Shown in pieces: positions 1-5,537 of a stretch of 5,537 nucleotides of DNA. The DNA is from Spirochaetia bacterium (GTDB lineage Bacteria; Spirochaetota; Spirochaetia; Treponematales; Treponemataceae). Under the pieces are notes generated by a model, which ran no database searches, had not been told where the DNA came from, and worked only from the letters and a program-made list of their open reading frames with translations. Both the position numbers and the translations under genes were made by a program. Location of the stretch: the NCBI GenBank assembly GCA_900769985.1, contig CAAGIS010000101.1:1-5537 (forward strand), read 5' to 3'. Position 1 is the first letter of the stretch. The number at the start of each line of letters is the position of its first letter.

Positions 1-2
1 TG

Positions 3-1628
3 TATCAGTTGATTAAAGTTGACGGAGAGACAACGTATAATCCATATAAGTCTGCTGTGCCTGAATTTGTGTCGAACTACAATCAAGTGTTTGAATTCGA
101 CACTGACGGCTTGGGCAACATGACTTCTAAAGTCAGTGCCGAAACCGTAAGTCCGCAAAAATCAATTGGAGATAATTTAAATTACAACTTTGATTACGTC
201 TACGATGAAAATTTCGCTCACAGACTTGTTAGAGTTGGAGAGCGTTACTATAAGTATGACGCAAACGGTAACATAATTTGTGAACAAGACGGAGATTTTG
301 ACAATAACAACGGTGATGATGTTGCCTACTACAAAATAACGCAGGAATTGGAAGATGTTTACTCAACAGACTACGGATGGGGATTGTTTAAAGAAGATGA
401 CAGCAGTAACGCTTCTTTGCAGAAGCGTTACAAGCGGACATACACCTGGGATGAGAAAAACCAGCTCATTTCAAGCGTAGACTCAAACTACTCTACTTCT
501 TATGTTTACGGACAAGATGGTCAGAGAAGCAATAAGTACACGCAGAGTTCTGAAACGCTCTACTTCAACAAGATGTGGACACTCCACACGGACAGCGGCA
601 ACAGCGTTTACGGCGGACAGTACGCAAAGAACATATATCTTGGAGAGGCGAGAATTGTTACAAAGTTAAATAGCGGAAAAGAGCCGACATACCATGAAGA
701 GTACTATAAGCAGTATTTCTATCACTCTGACCATTTGGGAAGCGCGAGCCTTATAAGCGACTATAAGGGCGATGAATACCAGAGAATTGAATACACGCCC
801 TATGGTGAAACTTGGGTTGAAAAAACTCAGAACCAGGGACTTGAATACCTGCCTTATAAGTTTACGGCCAAAGAACTAGACGAAGAAACTGGTTTGTATT
901 ACTATGGAGCTAGGTATATGAATCCGAAATACAGCCGTTGGCTTAGTACAGATCCGGCACTGGGCGAGTACATGGCTGGCTCTCAGGCTGGTATGGGAGG
1001 GGCTTACAATTCTGTAAACCTGAATCTCTATCATTATGGAAACAATAATCCTGTTAAATATACTGATCCTGATGGTAGAGTTGCTTTCGCGATTCCAATT
1101 GCAGTTATAGCTGCAAAAGCTCTTGTTGCGACTGTTTGTACATATATAGCCTATCAATCCTTAAAAAATACTGGAAAGCTTATTTTAGATGCTATCGAAG
1201 ATGGACAACTCTCTGCACCTTCTTTTGCAAAAGAAAATTCCAAACCAGAAGCTAAGCCAAACGATGAGCCTAGTCCAATGCCAGATGCTGGTGCAAAATC
1301 AGGTGAAAGTGATTCTGTACCTAAAGAAGGTGCTGAATCAGGAAAAAAAGATGATGGTTTAGGTCAAGTTTTAGATGGAGCAAAACCTGGACGAGATACA
1401 AAAGGACATACTAAGCAATGGGGAAAACCAGGAACTATGGATGATGCAAATGGTGATTTTGATTCATTGAATCCATCTAATGTTAAAAATATTCCTGGAG
1501 GAAGAACTGGAGAACTCCCTGATGGAAGAAGAATCAATGTTCGAGATCACAGTTCAGATGGGCGGCCGACACTTGAAGTTCAAAATGGAAAAAATCGTAT
1601 AAAAGTAAGATATGGAGAAGGAGATTAA
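3..1628 (+). CDS. Rhs/YD-repeat polymorphic toxin, C-terminal part with variable toxin tip CT1 (5' partial)
   Basis: The frame is open to the left edge (Tyr-Gln precede the TTG at 9), so that TTG is very probably internal and the gene is 5' truncated by the window. Counting from the TTG, YD-type repeats lie at residues 81-89 (YKYDANGNI) and 141-154, the RHS-associated core at about 236-316 (YFYHSDHLGSASL, YGARY, RWLSTDP) and the boundary motif NPVKYTDPDGR at 347-357. After it come a hydrophobic segment (358-382), a polar Lys/Glu/Pro/Ser linker (about 398-460) and a terminal domain at 461-539 with GRDTKGHTKQW, DFDSLNPSNV and SSDGRPTLEV. In this family the YD repeats form a shell that encloses the C-terminal toxin, which is delivered to other cells. 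The terminal domain resembles a recurrent polymorphic-toxin tip I know by sight but cannot name; a nuclease role is only a guess. Coding to the last codon suggests an intact 3' end. Confidence 0.93.
   Translation, partial: YQLIKVDGETTYNPYKSAVPEFVSNYNQVFEFDTDGLGNMTSKVSAETVSPQKSIGDNLNYNFDYVYDENFAHRLVRVGERYYKYDANGNIICEQDGDFDNNNGDDVAYYKITQELEDVYSTDYGWGLFKEDDSSNASLQKRYKRTYTWDEKNQLISSVDSNYSTSYVYGQDGQRSNKYTQSSETLYFNKMWTLHTDSGNSVYGGQYAKNIYLGEARIVTKLNSGKEPTYHEEYYKQYFYHSDHLGSASLISDYKGDEYQRIEYTPYGETWVEKTQNQGLEYLPYKFTAKELDEETGLYYYGARYMNPKYSRWLSTDPALGEYMAGSQAGMGGAYNSVNLNLYHYGNNNPVKYTDPDGRVAFAIPIAVIAAKALVATVCTYIAYQSLKNTGKLILDAIEDGQLSAPSFAKENSKPEAKPNDEPSPMPDAGAKSGESDSVPKEGAESGKKDDGLGQVLDGAKPGRDTKGHTKQWGKPGTMDDANGDFDSLNPSNVKNIPGGRTGELPDGRRINVRDHSSDGRPTLEVQNGKNRIKVRYGEGD
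528..1079 (+). repeat. Direct repeat, rhs core copy A (partner at 2195-2727)
   Basis: The stretch from the SNKY codons to DPDGR is shared with 2195-2727. At protein level long blocks are nearly identical (YYKQYFYHSDHLGSASLISD, DEYQRIEYTPYGETWVEKT). The DNA differs mainly at third codon positions, so the copies are diverged rather than recent. Copy A carries 54 bases missing from copy B (541-594) and a shorter linker after DPALGEY. Homology ends at the DPDGR toxin boundary. Confidence 0.88.
1617..1624 (+). promoter_or_regulatory. Ribosome binding site of the CT1 downstream gene, inside the toxin reading frame
   Basis: A purine-rich GAAGGAGA lies about ten bases before the ATG at 1635 and overlaps the last codons of the toxin. 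It supports that ATG as the start and suggests translational coupling of the two genes. Confidence 0.7.
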
Positions 1629-1634
1629 AAAATT

Positions 1635-2000
1635 ATGATAAAGACTCTTATTAAAGGAAAGTATGATATAGAGGACTTTTCATTTAAAGAAAAACTTGAA
1701 GTTACTCTATCCTTAAATAATGAAACAAAAAAACTGAATTTCGGGGATAGAATCGTATATACAAAATTTTATGAGGAAGAACTGGCAAATAGTAAAAATT
1801 TTGCGTATTTTGATTTAATGGGCAAGGATTTGAGTGAAACAACATTAATACAAGATACCGATTCGCAATTATTAAGAAAAATTGAAAAAGATTCCGGAGA
1901 TTTTTATTCTGCTGATGAGTTGAAACATTATATGATAATAGCTCTAAATCATATAATGGAAATCGTAACGTTTGATGAAGTTGAGAATATCGCCATGTAG
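1635..2000 (+). CDS. Small protein, candidate immunity protein for CT1
   Basis: This 121-residue protein starts at an ATG six bases after the toxin stop, with a good Shine-Dalgarno inside the toxin's end. I recognise no family. It has no signal peptide or membrane segment, so it should be cytoplasmic. It is rich in Lys, Glu and Asp, with a probable beta-strand N-terminal part (ITLIKGKYDIEDF-like pattern, LEVTLSL, KLNFGDRIVY) and a more helical C-terminal third (residues about 95-112, ELKHYMIIALNHIMEIV). The immunity call rests on position alone: in Rhs and CDI loci the cognate immunity gene normally follows the toxin directly, is small and is co-transcribed. The AT-rich base use resembles CT1 more than the rhs core, consistent with CT1 and this gene moving as one cassette. 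A cytoplasmic immunity protein would fit a toxin with a cytoplasmic target. Confidence 0.8.
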   Translation: MIKTLIKGKYDIEDFSFKEKLEVTLSLNNETKKLNFGDRIVYTKFYEEELANSKNFAYFDLMGKDLSETTLIQDTDSQLLRKIEKDSGDFYSADELKHYMIIALNHIMEIVTFDEVENIAM

Positions 2001-2011
2001 ATATTTTTTTT
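1986..2011 (+). terminator. Possible weak intrinsic terminator after the CT1 partner gene
   Basis: AATATC (1986-1991) can pair with GATATT (2000-2005) around an eight-base loop that includes the end of the coding sequence, and a run of T (2004-2011) follows. The stem is short and AU-rich, so termination would be inefficient. The T run is the better part of the signal. Confidence 0.3.
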
Positions 2012-2019
2012 CACAAAAT

Positions 2020-2183
2020 CACTCCATCTGCTTCCATGAAAGCGGACGGAGTGGCTTGTTCTTTGACAATCGGGTAGCGATTGTAGTGGCTCGCCTTTAG
2101 GCGAGTTCCGAAGCGACAGCGAAGGAATGAAGCGCGTAAGACGCGGAACCACGAAAAGCGCGACCGCTTGCAAAAGCAAGCGG
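2020..2183. repeat. Palindrome-rich element of four stem-loops with a predicted three-way junction
   Basis: Four dyads follow each other. Dyad 1: 2020-2033 pairs with 2040-2053 (14 positions, one mismatch, one G-T) around CCATGA. Dyad 2: ACAATCG (2066-2072) with CGATTGT (2078-2084). Dyad 3: CTCGCC (2090-2095) with GGCGAG (2100-2105) around TTTA. Dyad 4: CCGCTTGC (2164-2171) with GCAAGCGG (2176-2183) around AAAA. In addition GTGG (2086-2089) pairs with CCAC (2149-2152) and TTCCG (2106-2110) with CGGAA (2144-2148). These two stems enclose dyad 3 with no unpaired base at the junction. The segment is more GC-rich than its left neighbour. It holds no convincing gene, although one + frame is open from 2087 into the following rhs remnant. 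It could be a REP/MITE-like palindromic repeat, a structured RNA or a recombination substrate; the sequence alone does not decide. Confidence 0.6.
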
Positions 2184-2194
2184 AAACCGCCAAA

Positions 2195-2727
2195 AGCAAC
2201 AAGTACAGCGGAAACAATGTTTACGGCGGACAGTCTGCAAAGAATATATATTTGGGAGAAACAAGAATTGTAACCAGCTTAACAGCGGTACGAATCCGAC
2301 GTATCAGGAAGAGTATTATAAACAGTACTTCTACCATTCTGACCATCTTGGTTCGGCTTCGCTCATCTCGGATTATAAAGGTGATGAATATCAGCGCATA
2401 GAGTACACGCCTTATGGTGAAACATGGGTTGAAAAGACTGCAAACACCGGTTTGGAGTTCCTGCCGTATAAGTTTACAGCAAAGGAACTTGATGAGAAAA
2501 CCGGATTGTACTATTATGGAGCAAGATACTTAGACCCGAAGTACTCTAGGTGGTTGAGTACTGATCCGGCTTTAGGCGAGTACATTCCGCTTACTCCGGT
2601 TAATGAGGAATCTAGAAAACACAATCAGAATCTGCCCGGCTTAGGAGGTGTGTTTAATACTGTCAATTCAAACCTATATCACTATGCGGGGAATAATCCT
2701 GTCAAGTATACAGACCCGGACGGTCGG
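2195..2727 (+). repeat. Direct repeat, rhs core copy B (partner at 528-1079)
   Basis: This is the partner of copy A in the same orientation. It differs by the 54-base in-frame deletion (junction at 2205-2207, ACA microhomology), the single missing A at about 2281 and a longer linker after DPALGEY (IPLTPVNEESRKHNQNLPG). It begins about a dozen bases after the last stem-loop of the palindromic element. Confidence 0.88.
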
Positions 2728-3324
2728 GAAGTTGGATGCTTTAATTATGACAAGTATATAAAAAATCTAATCATAGGTGAAATATATGGAGTTATTGCAG
2801 ATTTTCAAAATACATTTGGTAAATTCATGAATGGTATTCAATCTTTATTTACAACCAAACCAGAAGTTGTTCCAGTTGGAGAAGCATCTTTTTCGATAGG
2901 AAATTTCAGTATTACAGGAACTGTAAGCTATGAAGATGGAAAAATTATTTTTTCTAGTACTCCTGGTGCAGATGTACTTCTAGCGAAATTAAATAAATTT
3001 AGTAACATTTTAGTATCAGTTGACACTGGAAGCGTTAGTTTGAGTGGAGATGTTTCTATTCCAACCCAAGTGATAGTTGATGTCAAATTAAATACCGGGG
3101 TTCAAGTAAATAAAGACGGCTCGCTTACGATTACAATGAAAATCGGAGTCGGAAAAGATGTGAAAGCTGTTGATGCAAATATTTCCGCAGGTGCAATTTT
3201 AAAACTTGGCTGGAACTGCCAAAACGGAAGTTTTGGTACTGCAGAAAATAAGAAAAATGAATCACTAAATCAAAATATACGTATGTATAATTATTCTAAA
3301 TCATTTGAAGCAATGGAAAATTCC

Positions 3325-3330
3325 TGGGAG
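3325..3330 (+). promoter_or_regulatory. Ribosome binding site of the lipoprotein gene, inside the end of CT2
   Basis: The bases TGGGAG just before the CT2 stop lie eight bases before the ATG at 3339. They support that start and couple the lipoprotein to CT2 in the same way as the first toxin-partner pair. Confidence 0.6.
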
Positions 3331-3338
3331 TAACAATT

Positions 3339-4355
3339 ATGAAAAAAATGCTTATGTTTTTTGCGATTATTTACCTTTTTGTCGGTTGTAAGGTCAAAAG
3401 GATGCTTCCTGATAATTATGAAATCATAGAGGATAACTTCTGCAATGGAAATTATAGGAAAGTAGTTGAATTGCTTAACAGTCCGGATATTAAACATAAG
3501 GAAAAGACAGACTGGTATTATTTTTTTTATGGATTCTCTATTTATAAAATTGAACAGTGCAATTCACAGGAGGCTTTGAAATATATAAAAATCGCAAATT
3601 CATATAATAATGAAGATTTCAATATTACATTTTCTCTTGGTGAAATTTCTTTTGATGTCGGAAAATACAAACAGGCTTCCTCATATTTTGAAAAATGCGT
3701 AACCAAAAATTTGGGAAAATCAAAAGCTATAAACAATCATCCTGTATTATGGCTTTTGTTATCAAAATTAAAAATAGAAGATTTGAATTTGGATAAGTTT
3801 TCTGAACTATATGACACAGACGAATCGGAAGAACTGAAAAACTTTATTTTGATTTTGAAAAGGCACACTTTGCAAATAGATGACATTTTATATTTTATTC
3901 AGAGCAATGAATTGTCTGATAGAGAAAAACTGCTGGTTATAGATGTACTGTTAGAAATTGAGCAAAATAAAAAACAAATTTTTGAGGTTTTATATAGCTT
4001 CGATTTGCCAGAATTGTTTAAAGAATATTTTGGTTCAAGACTGGTATATTATAAACTGGGAAATTTAGATGAATGTTTTAGTTTTATTCAGGAATTGAAT
4101 TGTTCTGGCAGCGAAGCCTTTATCATTTTGAAAAGTCGAGAATATATGGTATGGGAATATTTTGATAAATATTGTGCATTTTATTATTGGTTGAAAAAGG
4201 ATTATCTTCGAGCAAATTCATTGGCGCAAAGTTATTATTATGAAAAGAAAAGAATAAATTCTTATTCGATTAAATCTTCAGAAGATTTAAAACTATTTTA
4301 TAAAGAATTCAAGAATGACAGAGAATTTGTAGAAATAGTGCGGTTGCAAAAATAA
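3339..4355 (+). CDS. TPR-like lipoprotein, candidate immunity or partner of CT2
   Basis: This 338-residue protein starts with a lipoprotein signal: Lys-Lys at positions 2-3, a hydrophobic core (MLMFFAIIYLFV) and LFVGC with Cys17 as the lipidation site. The box is relaxed (Phe at -3), as is common in spirochetes. The mature protein should be anchored to a membrane, facing the periplasm or the outer surface. Residues about 59-90 and 94-127 look like tetratricopeptide helices (ALKYIKIANSY; LGEISFDVGKYKQASSYFEK). The rest is predicted helical, Lys/Glu-rich and unrecognised. It begins five bases after the CT2 stop, the usual place of an immunity gene, but it is longer than most immunity proteins. 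If it is the immunity protein, its location suggests that CT2 acts on the envelope. It could instead be an unrelated lipoprotein of the cassette. It is strongly AT-rich compared with the flanking rhs DNA, a sign of separate origin. Confidence 0.85.
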   Translation: MKKMLMFFAIIYLFVGCKVKRMLPDNYEIIEDNFCNGNYRKVVELLNSPDIKHKEKTDWYYFFYGFSIYKIEQCNSQEALKYIKIANSYNNEDFNITFSLGEISFDVGKYKQASSYFEKCVTKNLGKSKAINNHPVLWLLLSKLKIEDLNLDKFSELYDTDESEELKNFILILKRHTLQIDDILYFIQSNELSDREKLLVIDVLLEIEQNKKQIFEVLYSFDLPELFKEYFGSRLVYYKLGNLDECFSFIQELNCSGSEAFIILKSREYMVWEYFDKYCAFYYWLKKDYLRANSLAQSYYYEKKRINSYSIKSSEDLKLFYKEFKNDREFVEIVRLQK

Positions 4356-4368
4356 CCTACTGAAATTT

Positions 4369-4416
4369 GAATCACGTAAATCACTATACTGTAATATATA
4401 ATAGTTTACGTGATTC
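4369..4416. repeat. 12-base perfect inverted repeat between the lipoprotein gene and the third rhs fragment
   Basis: GAATCACGTAAA (4369-4380) and TTTACGTGATTC (4405-4416) are exact reverse complements, separated by 24 AT-rich bases that contain TATAAT (4397-4402). No T run follows on the + strand, so an ordinary intrinsic terminator is not supported, although a factor-assisted or bidirectional one is possible. Other readings are an operator around a promoter (no good -35 seen) or a recombination site or element end. It lies 14 bases after the lipoprotein stop and just before the rhs fragment. Confidence 0.6.
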
Positions 4417-4429
4417 TACAAATAGATAA

Positions 4430-5537
4430 AAGGGAATCCTCAAATCAAATCGCTCGTACAGCGCGGACAACACACTTCTTGCAGAAAGCAGGACGGAACT
4501 CTGTCCTGTCCCTTACGCACTGCCGGAAAAGGAAGAATCTCTGACTTACGAAAAGTCGTCGGGAACTGCAAACGTTATCCGCGCTTCGACAATCTACGAG
4601 TATGACGAATACGGAAACTGTACGAAAGTGACGCAGGACTTTGGCGGCGGACAAAAACTTGTCGGCGAGGTTGAATACGACAATACCGACATAAAAAATT
4701 ATATCATCGGACTTCCTGTTGACATTTGTGTCTACGATGAAAATAACAGTCTCCTGCGCCACAGAGCCAGACGCTACAACGGATTCGGCGAACTTACAGA
4801 ACTGTATCAGTACTTTGACAGTTACAGTCACTCGACGAATTTCCTCTCCTATGACGAATACGGAAACATAAAGAGGGTTTCTGACGGCAGAGGCGCAACT
4901 CTTGCTTACACTTACGACAATGACGAAAACATGTTCGTAACGGAGATTGCGCAGGGCGGAAAAGGTACTGACACTTACACAAGCCGTATTGAATATGACA
5001 TTGCAGCGCAGACCAAGACAAGCGAAAGCGACTGCAACGGAAACTCGATGCGCTATGAGTATGACGGCTGGCAGCGCGTGAAAAAAATCTTTACGTCTTA
5101 CGACGGCGCAACTCCTGCCGTGAGTTATGAATATTTCACGCCAAGCGCGGACGAAAGCAAAATGCACGAGTTGTGGCATGCCGTAACCGCAAACAAGGTC
5201 ACGTTTGATTCTGACGACAAAAGAACTATTCAGACAGTGCTTCAAATCGACGGACTCGGTCGTGCCGTGCGCACTGCAAAGACAGGATTCGTGAACGGCA
5301 GAAACGGCTGGAACGCAAGCGGCGCTGTGGAGTATGACGGCAAGGGAAGAACTGTAAAAGAAGGCATGACAGAGTTTATCGAAGGAAGTCTGGAGAGTTT
5401 ATTGAATTCAAATCCGAAAATGACAGACCTTTTTACTTCTTACGAATACGACGAAAAAGACAGACAGGTAAAAACAATCTTGCCCGACGGCTCTGTGCAG
5501 TCCGCCGCGTTTGAACTTGAAAACGGAAAATCGATAA
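4430..5537 (+). pseudogene. YD-repeat Rhs/TcB-like fragment, 5'-truncated, running off the right edge
   Basis: One + frame is open from just after the TAA at 4427 to the window end (369 codons) and reads as the middle of an Rhs/TcB-type protein. It opens NRSYSADNTLLAESRTELC. YD repeats follow at about 4595 (YEYDEYGN), 4847 (YDEYGNIKRV), 5051 (YEYDGWQRVKK), 5333 (YDGKGRTVKE) and 5441 (YEYDEKDRQV). There is no credible start: the first in-frame ATG is at 4931, and a GTG at 4628 sits inside a repeat; neither has a convincing ribosome site. In a full-length protein these repeats would come before the part seen in the first gene, so this is not a continuation of that gene but a displaced copy of an earlier segment. 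It may lead, beyond the window, to another core and toxin tip. Its base composition is clearly more GC-rich than the lipoprotein gene before it. It is called a pseudogene because of the missing 5' end; the visible frame itself is undamaged. Confidence 0.8.

Larger units (their letters stand above)
2186..3333 (+). pseudogene. Displaced (orphan) rhs core with toxin tip CT2; 5'-truncated and frameshifted
   Basis: This is a second copy of the rhs core of the first gene, starting near the SNKY codons (2195-2206). Relative to copy 1 it lacks 18 codons after SNKY, and one A is missing at about 2281 (TTAACAGC where TTAAACAGC is expected), which moves the reading from one frame to another. After the shift the frame is open to the TAA at 3331: EEYYKQYFYHSDHLG, PYKFTAKELDE, YGARY, RWLSTDP and NPVKYTDPDGR (ending at 2727). 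A 201-residue tip unlike CT1 follows. CT2 has a helical stretch (KNLIIGEIYGVIADF), then a beta-rich stretch of about 100 residues (2902-3213) with alternating polar and hydrophobic residues. I recognise no toxin family and see no nuclease motif. No start codon with a ribosome site precedes the core, so it is probably silent until recombined onto an intact rhs gene. A TTG at 2452 is internal to the core and not credible as a start. Confidence 0.85.

Noticed and set aside
36..41. TATAAT near the left edge as a promoter
   Set aside because: It lies inside the open rhs frame and no spaced -35 box is visible. It is most likely a chance match in coding sequence.
876..1157. Minus-strand open frame of 93 codons inside the first rhs core
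   Set aside because: It lies wholly opposite conserved RHS core coding sequence and gives a low-quality Ile/Ser/Arg-rich peptide.
2020..2183. CRISPR array or tRNA gene in the palindrome-rich stretch
   Set aside because: The dyads differ in sequence and spacing, so there is no repeated unit with spacers, and no cloverleaf with anticodon arm and T-loop consensus can be drawn.
1949..2217. Overlapping minus-strand open frames across the palindromic element
   Set aside because: They overlap each other and the inverted repeats, have no ribosome site or recognisable domain, and are explained by GC-rich palindromic DNA with few stops.
2452..3333. Independent gene starting at the TTG at 2452
   Set aside because: The TTG encodes a Leu inside the conserved core, aligned with the LEYLPYKFTAKELDE stretch of copy 1. 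Core coding continues upstream to the frameshift and no ribosome site precedes it.
4397..4402. TATAAT in the spacer of the inverted repeat as a promoter for the third rhs fragment
   Set aside because: The nearest TTGA-like hexamer (4367-4372) is 24 bases away, too far for a standard promoter, and there is no start codon downstream to serve.
4445..5245. Long minus-strand open frame (266 codons) opposite the third rhs fragment
   Set aside because: The + strand carries clear YD repeats here. The minus frame is a shadow of that codon pattern, and its Val/Arg/Ser-rich product matches nothing.

Overview
The window is part of an Rhs/YD-repeat polymorphic toxin locus with every gene on the + strand. 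The wording of the Rhs core (YGARY, YSRWLSTDPALGEY, NPVKYTDPDGR), the relaxed spirochete-type lipobox of the lipoprotein and the fairly AT-rich variable genes suggest a Treponema-like spirochete. That assignment rests on recognition from memory, not on a search.

Layout. (1) 3-1628 is the 3' part of an rhs gene that enters from the left edge. It holds YD repeats, the RHS-associated core, the NPVKYTDPDGR boundary and a variable C-terminus (CT1). (2) 1635-2000 is a small gene six bases downstream and the positional candidate for the cognate immunity protein. (3) 2001-2185 has no convincing gene. It is packed with perfect or near-perfect inverted repeats, part of which folds on paper into a compact three-way junction. 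(4) 2186-3333 is a second, 5'-truncated copy of the rhs core with an unrelated C-terminus (CT2). It has a 54-base in-frame deletion and a one-base frameshift relative to copy 1 and no start codon of its own, so it is a displaced ('orphan') tip. (5) 3339-4355 encodes a TPR-like lipoprotein five bases after CT2, a candidate immunity protein or effector partner. (6) 4356-4429 is intergenic and carries a 12-base perfect inverted repeat. (7) 4430-5537 is a start-less, open YD-repeat stretch from the middle of an rhs/TcB-like gene that runs off the right edge.

How it fits together. The arrangement matches the known organisation of Rhs/CDI systems: a main toxin gene followed by orphan core-CT/immunity cassettes that can swap onto the main gene by recombination through the shared core. 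The two core copies here (about 528-1079 and 2195-2727) are a direct repeat long enough for such exchange, which would replace CT1/gene 2 with CT2/lipoprotein. Both displaced rhs fragments begin right after a dyad-rich segment. The most novel material is CT2 with its lipoprotein partner, CT1 with its small partner, and the structured palindromic element between them.
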